This document shows, piece after piece, positions 6,135-13,553 of a DNA stretch of 18,027 bases (its first letter is position 1; every line of letters starts with the position of its first letter). Source of the stretch: Actinomycetes bacterium (GTDB taxonomy: Bacteria > Actinomycetota > Acidimicrobiia > Acidimicrobiales > SZUA-35). Under the pieces are notes generated by a model. The model saw only the letters and a list, made by a program, of their open reading frames with translations. It was not told where the DNA came from and did no database searches. The translations under genes and the position numbers were made by a program. The stretch is from positions 1-18,027 of the forward strand of contig JAAETV010000551.1 of the NCBI GenBank assembly GCA_024227975.1. The letters run 5' to 3'.

Positions 6135-7679
6135 TCAGGAGCCCTTAGCCCGACCGGCTTCGATCATCAACTCGGCTGCCTCGGCTTCCAGGATCCGCCG
6201 GTCGATCTTCTGGGTTCCTCCCAGCGGCAGGGAGGAGCGGAAGACGACCCGGCGAGGATGGAGGTAGGCGGGGGCCCGCTCGATCACAAACGCTTTGAGC
6301 GCTTCCTCGCTCGGCTCCGAGGCGGGCCTGGCAACGACGAAGGCCACTGGGACATGGCCCTTGAGGTCATCGGGAGCACCGACAACCAATGACTGCTGGA
6401 CCTGAGGGTGGCTGTTCAGCAGTTCCTCGACCTGGGTGGGGTAGATGTTCTCACCCCCGCACACGAACATGTCATCGACCCTGGACACGAAGTAGAAGAA
6501 GCCATCGTCGTCGCGGCGCATCACGTCACCAGTCCGGTACCAACCGTCGACAAAACGCTCCTGGTTGGCTTCGGGTCGGTTGAGATAGCCGCTGGTAAGG
6601 GCCCTCGTCCTCAGTTCGAGCGCTCCCTCGTTGGGTGTTGGCCCGTCGACCAGGCGCCAGCCCACGTCCTCGAAGGGATATCCGATCGAGAGGGCCGGCC
6701 GCGGTTTGTCCTCGGGGTGAGGTCCGAAGATGGCTGGGCCCGCCTCCGTCGTCCCGTAGCCATTGCTCATGGAACCCTGAGGAAATAGGTCCGAGACCTG
6801 CTCGATGAGGGCATCGGACAGGGGGGCGGAGCCAATCATGAGAGTAGTGACCGATGAGAGATCGTCAGGAATCTGGGCCCGGCCGAGGGCGGCGACCATG
6901 GCGAACATGGTTGGCACCCCGGTCAGCAGGGTGCAGCGGTGACGGGCTACAGCTGCGATGTAGGTGGCAGCGTCGAATCGGGGTTGGAGCACGATCGTGA
7001 CCCGGTTCACCAGACACATGCAGGAGAACATGATGGCGTTCATGTGGAACAAGGGGGCCACGATCACGCTGCTGCCGGTGGCCCCGCCCTCTGGTTCGAT
7101 TGGCTGCAGATATTTCTCCAGAGCCCACAGCTGACCCTCATGGGTGAGGGGAACCCCCTTCGGTAGTCCAGTCGAGCCGGAGGTGTAGAGGATCTCGGCC
7201 AGGTCCTCGGGCGCGGGCTGGTACGCCTCAGCTGGGCCCGGGTCACAGAACGCCTCGAAGCTCCCAATACCGGATCCGGTCTCATCGAAGCTGACCGAGT
7301 CGATGGTGGGCGACACCAGGGCGGCCCGGTCGCGGTCGTAGAACATGAGATCGATCCCGGCGTCGTTGACGATGTGGTCGATGGTCGAGGGCGGCAGCTT
7401 GTAGTTGATGGGAACCGCCACCGCTCCCGCGTACATCGTGGCCAAATAGCCAACCAGGGCCTCCCACCGGTTCTCGGCCAGGAATCCGATCCTCTGACCC
7501 CGGCCGATACCGCGCCCCCACAAGCCGCGAGCGAAGGCTCGGATCTGCTCGTCGAAGCCGTCGGCGCTGAACACGACCGGGCTGTCGGGTTGGCGCTCGT
7601 CGACCAGCACGGTGTGGGCTCCGCCACCACGGTGTAGGAGATCGCCGAGGTTGGTCGCCGACCCTGGAGGGAGGTTCAT
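6135..7679 (-). CDS. AMP-dependent acyl-CoA synthetase/ligase
   Basis: This 514-residue class I adenylate-forming enzyme converts a carboxylic acid, ATP and CoA to acyl-CoA, AMP and PPi. Core motifs are the P-loop YTSGSTGLPKGV (165-176), YGTTEAGP (308-315), GWYRTGD with ribose-binding D385 (379-385), the hinge-region RVDDMFVCGGENIYP (400-414), and the C-terminal GTQKIDR with catalytic Lys491. The hinge Gly of the usual 'GRxDD' is Ser here (SRVDD). Length and motifs match medium-chain or aromatic acyl-CoA ligases. Its ATG overlaps the stop of the upstream oxidoreductase (ATGA on the minus strand), so the two are translated together. It converges with the M20 amidohydrolase across only 37 bases, and no clear terminator lies between them. 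Acid released by the hydrolases would be a logical substrate, but this is inference. Confidence 0.95.
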   Translation of the reverse strand: MNLPPGSATNLGDLLHRGGGAHTVLVDERQPDSPVVFSADGFDEQIRAFARGLWGRGIGRGQRIGFLAENRWEALVGYLATMYAGAVAVPINYKLPPSTIDHIVNDAGIDLMFYDRDRAALVSPTIDSVSFDETGSGIGSFEAFCDPGPAEAYQPAPEDLAEILYTSGSTGLPKGVPLTHEGQLWALEKYLQPIEPEGGATGSSVIVAPLFHMNAIMFSCMCLVNRVTIVLQPRFDAATYIAAVARHRCTLLTGVPTMFAMVAALGRAQIPDDLSSVTTLMIGSAPLSDALIEQVSDLFPQGSMSNGYGTTEAGPAIFGPHPEDKPRPALSIGYPFEDVGWRLVDGPTPNEGALELRTRALTSGYLNRPEANQERFVDGWYRTGDVMRRDDDGFFYFVSRVDDMFVCGGENIYPTQVEELLNSHPQVQQSLVVGAPDDLKGHVPVAFVVARPASEPSEEALKAFVIERAPAYLHPRRVVFRSSLPLGGTQKIDRRILEAEAAELMIEAGRAKGS

Positions 7680-8686
7680 GGCCGCAACACGATCTTGCCG
7701 AAGACCTCCCTGTCTTCGAGCATCCGCTCGGCTTCGGCTGTTGCTTCGAGGGGCATGACCTCGTCGATGACGGGATCGAGCTGGCCCCTGTCGATACGGG
7801 TCAGAAGCTCATGGAGGTCGGACGCGGTCCACCCGTTGGCCCCGATCATGTGCTGCTCGAAGGTCCACCAGTAGCGGGCGTCAATCTGGAGGTCGTAGCC
7901 GGCGGTTGCCCCGCAGGTGAGGATCCGGCCCCCGGCTCTGACCGAGCGTTGGGTGTCGATCATGGTGTCGCCGCCGGTGAAGTTGATGGCCATATCGACC
8001 CCGCCCTGGCCATTGACGCGGGGCTTGCCGGCCAGCTCCCATACCGCTTCCCGGAAGTTGGTCTCGGCATAGTTGACGACCTGATCGGCCCCGAGCTCAC
8101 CCAACCTCTCGATCTTCGACTGGCTGCTGGCGCAGGCGATGACGTCGGCCCCGAAGAGCTTGGCGATGGCGACACAACCGACGCCGACACCACCGCTGGC
8201 TCCGAGCACTAGGACCGTCTCCCCCGCCTTGACCTGGCCTTGGGTCACCATCATCCGCCAAGCTGTCCCGTAGGCCAGAGGGAGGGCTCCAGCCTGTTCG
8301 AAGCTGACTCCATCGGGAAGCTCCAGGAGCTGGTTGGCCTGGACCGCCACCAGCTCGGCTCGGCCCCCGTGAACGGTCTCACCGATCATGCCAAAGCGCT
8401 TCCCATCGCGAAAGACCGGGTCGATGAGCACCCGCTTGGTGAGCCACGACTCGTCGACACCTTCCCCAACCTCGCTGACGATGCCGGCGATGTCCGAGCC
8501 GACGATGATGGGAAGCTGGATCCGGATGCCGGGCATCCCCCGTCGGGTGAAGATGTCGTGGTAGTTCAACGAGGCCGCTTTGACCTCGACCACCACCTCC
8601 CCCTCCTTGGGCTCGGGATCGGCGAAGTGCTCATCGAGCTTCAGAACCGATCGATCACCGTGGGCCGTAGTCAGCATTGCTCTCAT
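7676..8686 (-). CDS. Zinc-independent MDR-family oxidoreductase (quinone oxidoreductase-like)
   Basis: This 336-residue medium-chain dehydrogenase/reductase has an N-terminal GroES-like domain, with ASLNYHDIFTRRG (38-50) and VGSDIAGIVSEVG (62-74). A Rossmann domain follows, starting VLVLGASGGVGVGCVAIAKL (158-177). The Cys and His ligands of zinc alcohol dehydrogenases are absent from these segments, and the structural-zinc Cys cluster is missing, as in quinone oxidoreductases and enoyl reductases. It probably transfers hydride from NADPH to an enone, quinone or enoyl-type substrate. A perfect AAGGAGG lies 10 bases before the ATG, which fixes the start. The stop overlaps the start of the acyl-CoA synthetase. 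The gene is divergent from the amidohydrolase at 8805, so the 118-bp gap must hold its promoter. Confidence 0.92.
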   Translation of the reverse strand: MRAMLTTAHGDRSVLKLDEHFADPEPKEGEVVVEVKAASLNYHDIFTRRGMPGIRIQLPIIVGSDIAGIVSEVGEGVDESWLTKRVLIDPVFRDGKRFGMIGETVHGGRAELVAVQANQLLELPDGVSFEQAGALPLAYGTAWRMMVTQGQVKAGETVLVLGASGGVGVGCVAIAKLFGADVIACASSQSKIERLGELGADQVVNYAETNFREAVWELAGKPRVNGQGGVDMAINFTGGDTMIDTQRSVRAGGRILTCGATAGYDLQIDARYWWTFEQHMIGANGWTASDLHELLTRIDRGQLDPVIDEVMPLEATAEAERMLEDREVFGKIVLRP

Positions 8687-8696
8687 GGCAGGCCGT

Positions 8697-8703
8697 CCTC
8701 CTT
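8697..8703 (-). promoter_or_regulatory. Consensus Shine-Dalgarno AAGGAGG for the MDR oxidoreductase
   Basis: CCTCCTT on the plus strand reads AAGGAGG on the minus strand, 10 bases before ATG 8686. It is one of the clearest ribosome binding sites in the window and supports this start over the internal Met at residue 4. Confidence 0.8.
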
Positions 8704-8792
8704 GGATCGGGTCCTATCCTGACTCGCCGCTCCCTTCAGTGCCAGCGCCGGGCCGATGTGGTCCAGGCCGGAGCCAATTGCGGGTTGTCATC

Positions 8793-8798
8793 TAGGCT
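8793..8798 (+). promoter_or_regulatory. Candidate -10 element TAGGCT, leaderless start
   Basis: TAGGCT fits TANNNT and ends six bases before ATG 8805, with no Shine-Dalgarno sequence in between. Since this is the first gene of its run and a promoter is required here, this is the most convincing of the three similar sites. No good -35 hexamer is evident at the usual distance. Confidence 0.42.
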
Positions 8799-8804
8799 TG
8801 GTCG

Positions 8805-10049
8805 ATGATCGTCGTGATTGGCAATGGCAATGTGCTCGATCCCCAAGCCGGGGAGGTAATCGGCGAGCGGACAGTGGTGACAGAAGGCGATCGGATCGTC
8901 GATCTGATCGAGGGCCCCTACAAAGGCACCGCTGATCTGGAGATCGATGCCGCTGGCCGTTTCGTGCTGCCAGGTTTGATCGACGCCCATGTCCACCACA
9001 CCTTCCCCACCATGGACTTCGCCCGCCTGGTTCGCATGTCGTTGACGGAGCTGTCGATCGGGATGGCCCAGACAGCCGAGGCCATCCTCAACCGTGGATT
9101 CACCACTGTTCGCGACACGGGTGGCGCCATCGGTGGTCTCGTGGCCGCCATCGAGAATGGGATGGTGCCAGGCCCCCGGATAGCCCGGGCCGGTAGGGTC
9201 ATCAGCCAGACTGGAGGTCATGGCGACTTCCGGGCCGGAGGTTCGGTCGAGCTACCGACATGCGGCTGCCAGATCCACACCGATCACCATGGCAACGCCC
9301 AGATCGCCGACGGACCCGATGCCTGCCGCAAGGCGGCCCGCTTCGAGCTGCGTGACGGGGCGGATTTCTTGAAGATCATGAGCTCCGGCGGGGTGGCTTC
9401 CCCTGCCGACCCCTTCGATGCCGTCCAGTACACCGCGGAGGAAATCGAGGCCATCACCACCGAGGCCACCCATCGCCACACCTATGTGACTTCTCATGCC
9501 TACATCCCCGAAGCCATCCGCTTGGCCGTCAACAACGGGGTCCGTTGTATCGAGCACGGCAACCTGTTGGATGCTTCGACCGCCGAGCACTTGGCCGCCA
9601 TGGGGACCACGATGGTCCCGACCCTCGTTACCTATCAGGCCATGGAGGACCTTGGGGCCAAGGCCGGGCTACCCGAGGTGAACCTGGCCAAGAACCGGGG
9701 AGTGTTCGCCGCCGGTCAGCGCTCAGTCGAGATTGCCAAGGCGGCCGGCGTCGAGCTGGGGCTCGGGACCGACCTACTGGGTGAGGCCCAATCTCGCCAG
9801 AACCAGGAGCTGGCCATCCGAGCCGAACTGGAACCGGCGGTCGACGTGTTGCGCTCGATGTATGTGACCAATGCTCGCCTCTGCGGGCTAGAAGGTGAGA
9901 TCGGGGTGGTCGGAATCGGGGCCTACGCCGACATCGTGGTCAGTGACGTCGACCCAATCGAGGATCTACGAGGCTTGGCCGAGCCGGAAGCAAACCTGCC
10001 TGTCATCATCAAGGCCGGCCAACCGGTCCGGATTCGCACCGAGAACTAG
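8805..10049 (+). CDS. Metal-dependent amidohydrolase (imidazolonepropionase/Xaa-Pro dipeptidase-like)
   Basis: This 414-residue amidohydrolase-superfamily enzyme has a composite beta-sandwich/TIM-barrel layout. A short N-terminal strand region leads to LPGLIDAHVHHTF (55-67) with metal ligands H62 and H64. DFLKIMSSGG (187-196) supplies K190, the likely carbamylated bridging lysine of a binuclear site. SHAY (230-233) and CIEHGN (248-253) give the His ligands H231 and H251, and LGTDLLGE (320-327) gives catalytic D323. The C-terminus returns to the sandwich with the GIGAYADIVV pattern. This motif set is typical of the Xaa-Pro dipeptidase, imidazolonepropionase and isoaspartyl-dipeptidase-like branch, which hydrolyses amide, lactam or carbamate bonds. 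No signal peptide is present. It is the first gene of a + strand run, probably leaderless, and it is divergent from the oxidoreductase. Exact substrate unknown. Confidence 0.92.
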   Translation: MIVVIGNGNVLDPQAGEVIGERTVVTEGDRIVDLIEGPYKGTADLEIDAAGRFVLPGLIDAHVHHTFPTMDFARLVRMSLTELSIGMAQTAEAILNRGFTTVRDTGGAIGGLVAAIENGMVPGPRIARAGRVISQTGGHGDFRAGGSVELPTCGCQIHTDHHGNAQIADGPDACRKAARFELRDGADFLKIMSSGGVASPADPFDAVQYTAEEIEAITTEATHRHTYVTSHAYIPEAIRLAVNNGVRCIEHGNLLDASTAEHLAAMGTTMVPTLVTYQAMEDLGAKAGLPEVNLAKNRGVFAAGQRSVEIAKAAGVELGLGTDLLGEAQSRQNQELAIRAELEPAVDVLRSMYVTNARLCGLEGEIGVVGIGAYADIVVSDVDPIEDLRGLAEPEANLPVIIKAGQPVRIRTEN

Positions 10050-10125
10050 CAGAGCCAGCAAGCCAACTGAGCCAACGCCAGGCCCCAAGGTGGAGTAGGG
10101 CTGAGGATTCTGGGAAGCTCTCGCC

Positions 10126-11706
10126 ATGACCGAACACGTCTGGCAAGCCGAGATCGACGAACTGGCCTACCGCAAGAGCCTGGCAGCTGAGATGGGGGGA
10201 GCCGAGCGGGTCGGCCGTCAGCACGAGTTCGGCAAGCTCACCATCCGGGAACGTTTCGATGCCTTCGCCGATCCAGGGTCGTTCGAGGAAGTCGGGGGGA
10301 CCGCTGGTCTGGCCGATTATGACGACGACGGCAAGCTCATCTCGTTCACTCCGGCCAACTTCCTGGTCGGGGTGGCCAACGTCGATGGTCGGCCTGTCGT
10401 TCTCTCCGGTGATGACTTCACGGTGCGGGGCGGATCCTCGGAGCTGAGCATTGGAGCCAAGCGGGCATTCAGCGAGGACATCGCCCTCGAGTTGGCCCTG
10501 CCTCACATTCGCCTGGTTGACGGGATGGGGGGTGGGGGCTCAGTCAAGTCGATGGAGAAGGCCCGCCGCCCCCTCATCCCTCAAGCCAAGGGCATGGATG
10601 TCATCGGCGCTCATCTGGCCACCGCTCCCTCGGTCTCGCTGGCGTTGGGGTCAGTAGCCGGGATCGGGGCCGCCCGGGTGGCCATGAGCCACTACTCGGT
10701 CATCGTCGAAGAGACGGCTCAGATGATGATCGCGGGCCCGGCCCTGGTCGAGCAGGCCGGCCAACCAGCGGTAACCAAGGAAGACCTCGGCCACGCTCGG
10801 GTCCACACCTCCAACGGCGCCATCGATGATGCCGCCAGCTCCGAGGCCGAGGCTTTCGCCATGGCCAAACGATTCCTGTCATACCTGCCCCGCAATGTGC
10901 ACGAGCTGCCGGCCCGAATCGAACCTTGCGATGATCCGAGCCGCCGAGACGACGAGTTGGCGTCGATCATCCCCCGCAATGAGCGCCAAATCTACGACGT
11001 TCGCAAGATCCTCGACCATGTCGTCGATCGCAATCCCGACGGTGAGTCCTCATTCTTCGAGATCGGTCGGAGCTGGGGGCGATCCGTTGTCGGAGGTCTG
11101 GCTCGACTCGACGGTTGGCCCGTTGCCATCTTCACCGAGGACCCCAAGATCTATGGTGGGGCGTGGACAGCCGATGGTTCTCAGAAGCTCATTCGCCTGC
11201 TGGACCTGGCTTCCACCTTCCATCTCCCCACCGTTCATCTGGAGGACTGCCCCGGCTTCTTGATTGGCAAGCAGGCCGAGGACGACGCCACTATCCGTCA
11301 TGGATCTCGGGCCCTGGTGGCCCTGGCCCAACACAAGACTCCGTTTGCCTCGATCGTGATCCGCAAGGCCTTCGGGGTGGCCGGAGCGGCCAACCGCAAG
11401 CCGGGCTCGACCCATTTCCGCTGGTCGTGGCCATCGGGTCGATGGGGCAGCCTGCCCGTCCAGGGCGGGATCGAGGTGGCCTACAAGGCTGAGCTGGCTG
11501 AGCTCGACGAGGAAGCAGTGACAGCCCGGGTGGCCGAGATCCGCCAACGCCTGGACCAGATGTCGAGCCCATTCCTGTCAGCCGAGACCTTCGCTATCGA
11601 CGACATCATCGATCCCCGCGAGACCCGACCCCTGTTGTGCAACTGGGCAAACCTGGTGGCTGATGCCCGCCAGCCAGGTCAGGAATCATTCACCTACCGC
11701 CCCTAG
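10126..11706 (+). CDS. Acyl-CoA carboxylase, carboxyltransferase (beta) subunit family
   Basis: This 526-residue protein has the two crotonase-like halves of biotin-dependent carboxyltransferases (propionyl-, methylcrotonyl- and acetyl-CoA carboxylase beta chains). The N-terminal half shows GKLTIRERFDAFADPGSFEE, then VVLSGDDFTVRGGS and DGMGGGGSV, with an oxyanion-hole region GSVAGIGAA (175-183). The C-terminal half shows IPRNERQIYDVRKIL and a second oxyanion region RKAFGVAGAANR (413-424). The latter differs from the common RKAYGGAY. The family transfers CO2 between carboxybiotin and an acyl-CoA, or runs in reverse as a decarboxylase component. No biotin carboxylase or biotin carrier gene lies in the window, so it must borrow one or act otherwise. 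GGAAG-like sequence 8 bases before ATG 10126 can serve as ribosome binding site. The gap to the upstream amidohydrolase is 76 bases. Confidence 0.92.
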   Translation: MTEHVWQAEIDELAYRKSLAAEMGGAERVGRQHEFGKLTIRERFDAFADPGSFEEVGGTAGLADYDDDGKLISFTPANFLVGVANVDGRPVVLSGDDFTVRGGSSELSIGAKRAFSEDIALELALPHIRLVDGMGGGGSVKSMEKARRPLIPQAKGMDVIGAHLATAPSVSLALGSVAGIGAARVAMSHYSVIVEETAQMMIAGPALVEQAGQPAVTKEDLGHARVHTSNGAIDDAASSEAEAFAMAKRFLSYLPRNVHELPARIEPCDDPSRRDDELASIIPRNERQIYDVRKILDHVVDRNPDGESSFFEIGRSWGRSVVGGLARLDGWPVAIFTEDPKIYGGAWTADGSQKLIRLLDLASTFHLPTVHLEDCPGFLIGKQAEDDATIRHGSRALVALAQHKTPFASIVIRKAFGVAGAANRKPGSTHFRWSWPSGRWGSLPVQGGIEVAYKAELAELDEEAVTARVAEIRQRLDQMSSPFLSAETFAIDDIIDPRETRPLLCNWANLVADARQPGQESFTYRP

Positions 11707-11772
11707 CAATTCTTGGTCATCTTTCACCAGCATCACTGTCGACCTCTACGCCACTCCTGGAGCTGTCCCACC

Positions 11773-13014
11773 ATGTCTGTCCCCTCCAACCGCCCCGATC
11801 TGCCACCAGGAGCGCTCGACGGGATCCGCGTCGTCGAGTTGGCGACCATACTCATGGGCCCCTACGGAGCCAGGATCCTAGGTGACTATGGGGCCGACGT
11901 GGTACGCATCGAGTCCCTCACCGGGGACTCCACCCGGCACGGCATCCCGTCCCGCAACCCGGGGATGAGCGGTCTCAATCTCACTATTCAGCGCAACAAG
12001 CGAAGCGTTGCCCTCGACCTGAAGGATCCTCGGGGTCGTGATGCTGCGCTGGCCATCATTGCCACGGCTGATGTGGTGGTGACCAATATGCGCCGGGCCG
12101 CCCTCGGCCGCCTAGGGCTCGATCCGACCGAGTTGCGAGACCGTCATCCCGAGCTGATCGTTTGCGTCGGCAATGGCTACGGCTCGGATGGCCCCTACGG
12201 CGACAAGGCAGCCTACGACGACGCCATCCAGGCCGGATCGGGACTGGCATGGATCGTTGGTCAAGCTCAGCCGAGCCAGGAACCGGGCTACGTGCCGGCC
12301 ATCATGGCCGACAAGGTCTGTGGGATGACGATCGCCCAGGCAGTGTTGGCTGCCCTGGTCCACAAGGTCCGAACCGGTCAGGGCCAAGAGATCGAGGTCC
12401 CGATGTTGGAGACCATGGTCGCCTTCAACCTGGTCGAACACCAACGAGGCCACGGCTTCGAACCACCCATGGGCACCTTCGGCTACACCCGCCTTTTCAG
12501 CCCCAATCGCCGCCCCTTCGCCAGCGCCGACGGCTGGATCGCCATCCTCCCCTACAACGACAGCCATTGGCGTGAGTTCTTCACCATTATCGGCCAACCA
12601 GAACTGATCGACGACCCGCGTTTCGCCGACCACAACGCCCGCATCGCCAATGTCGATGAGGCCTACGGCATGGTTTCGGACGCGGCGGCAACCAAGACAA
12701 CGGCGGAGTGGCTGGCTTTGTGCGAAGAGAAGTCGATCCCGTGTTCGGTGGTGTTGAATCCAACCGATGCCATCGACGACCCCCACCTCGACGCCGTCGG
12801 CATGATCGACATTCGCCACCATCCAAGTGAAGGGCCATACCGCTATATCCGAGACGGCCCTCGACTGTCTGAGACTCCGATGGGTCTGCACCGTCACGCC
12901 CCTCGTCTCGGTCAACACACCCGGGAGGTCTTGGGCGACCTCGGCTACCAACCAGCCCACATCGACGATCTGGTTGCGGAAGGGGTGGCCGTCGCCGAGG
13001 GTGAGCCCAACTAG
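11773..13014 (+). CDS. Family III CoA-transferase (CaiB/BaiF)
   Basis: This 413-residue CaiB/BaiF protein moves CoA between carboxylic acids. The opening LDGIRVVELATILMGPYGAR (15-34) and GDYGADVVRIE are diagnostic, followed by NKRSVALDLKDPRGR and NGYGSDGPYG. The catalytic Asp is expected in AAYDDAIQAGSG (146-157), at D149 or D150. The C-terminus has the family-typical LGQHTREVLGDLGY. I chose ATG 11773 because an in-frame start 60 bases upstream adds an unconserved His/Arg-rich stretch, and because GGAG at 11759-11762 lies 10 bases before this ATG. It follows the carboxyltransferase subunit by 66 bases, and together they could exchange CoA onto or off the carboxylated product. A second, fused CoA-transferase lies 1.9 kb away on the other strand. 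Donor and acceptor acids are unknown. Confidence 0.93.
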   Translation: MSVPSNRPDLPPGALDGIRVVELATILMGPYGARILGDYGADVVRIESLTGDSTRHGIPSRNPGMSGLNLTIQRNKRSVALDLKDPRGRDAALAIIATADVVVTNMRRAALGRLGLDPTELRDRHPELIVCVGNGYGSDGPYGDKAAYDDAIQAGSGLAWIVGQAQPSQEPGYVPAIMADKVCGMTIAQAVLAALVHKVRTGQGQEIEVPMLETMVAFNLVEHQRGHGFEPPMGTFGYTRLFSPNRRPFASADGWIAILPYNDSHWREFFTIIGQPELIDDPRFADHNARIANVDEAYGMVSDAAATKTTAEWLALCEEKSIPCSVVLNPTDAIDDPHLDAVGMIDIRHHPSEGPYRYIRDGPRLSETPMGLHRHAPRLGQHTREVLGDLGYQPAHIDDLVAEGVAVAEGEPN

Positions 13015-13061
13015 CACCTAGCGTCAGCAACCGCGCCGGTGGTGGCCTCCCGCCGAACGGG

Positions 13062-13553
13062 CTAGGGCGCGAGGTCGGGGTCACCGTCACCCTCTGGAGG
13101 GCGAAGGACCCCAGACTCGACGCCGAGGTCGGGATCATGCCAGATGGCCATGGCCGTGTTCATTGGGAGGAAGCCGAGCCGCTGATAGAAGACCTCGGTG
13201 CCGGGTTTGGCGTAGAGGATGATCTTCTTGTGCCCGTCGGCGACTAAGACCAGGCGCTCGATGATGGCCGCCCCCACACCCTCGCCCTGGAGATCGGGGT
13301 GGACAGCGACGTCAGCCAGGTATGCACAGTCGGCCCCGTCAGCCATGGCCCGGCCGACACCAACGAGCCGATCGTCGACATAGGCGAAGGTGGAGAACAT
13401 CGAGTTGGTGAACACGATCTCCAACTGCTCGGGAGGCTTGTCGCCCAGGGGTGCCACCCGGTAAAGAGCCGACAGCTCTTCCCAGTCGACGAGGCGACCG
13501 ACCCCCTCTCCCCCATTCCCGTCGACCCATCGGATGGGGCGGTCACTATCCAT
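13062..13553 (-). CDS. GNAT-family N-acetyltransferase
   Basis: This 163-residue GCN5-related acyltransferase has the acetyl-CoA pyrophosphate-binding motif QGEGVG (89-94) inside VHPDLQGEGVGAAIIERL. Preceding it is the strand CAYLADVAV. The C-terminal motif B-like VFYQRLGF is typical of small-molecule or N-terminal acetyltransferases. It would acetylate an amine using acetyl-CoA in the cytoplasm; the substrate cannot be inferred. Its ATG lies within the 3' end of the MFS transporter gene (8-base overlap), so it is the last gene of the minus-strand unit. It converges with the CoA-transferase gene across 47 bases. A detoxification or drug-resistance role alongside the transporter is one option. 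Confidence 0.9.
   Translation of the reverse strand: MDSDRPIRWVDGNGGEGVGRLVDWEELSALYRVAPLGDKPPEQLEIVFTNSMFSTFAYVDDRLVGVGRAMADGADCAYLADVAVHPDLQGEGVGAAIIERLVLVADGHKKIILYAKPGTEVFYQRLGFLPMNTAMAIWHDPDLGVESGVLRPPEGDGDPDLAP

Larger units (their letters stand above)
8687..8804. promoter_or_regulatory. Divergent promoter region
   Basis: This 118-bp gap separates the minus-strand oxidoreductase/ligase pair from the plus-strand amidohydrolase run, so promoters for both directions should lie here. The minus side has AAGGAGG (8697-8703) for conventional initiation. The plus side has TAGGCT (8793-8798) six bases before the ATG and no Shine-Dalgarno sequence. I see no clear long operator palindrome. Confidence 0.6.

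Noticed and set aside
11713..11772. Earlier start for the family III CoA-transferase
   Set aside because: The extra 20 residues are unlike the family N-terminus. ATG 11773 has a GGAG at good distance and lies just before the conserved LDGIRVVEL segment.
12112..13017. Long minus-strand frame (about 300 codons) opposite the CoA-transferase
   Set aside because: It is the antisense shadow of a gene with clear CaiB/BaiF motifs throughout. Long antisense frames are expected in GC-rich coding DNA.
13015..13061. Terminator in the convergent gap between CoA-transferase and GNAT genes
   Set aside because: Only a 4-bp CCCG/CGGG stem could be paired and there is no T run, so it is not strong enough to annotate.
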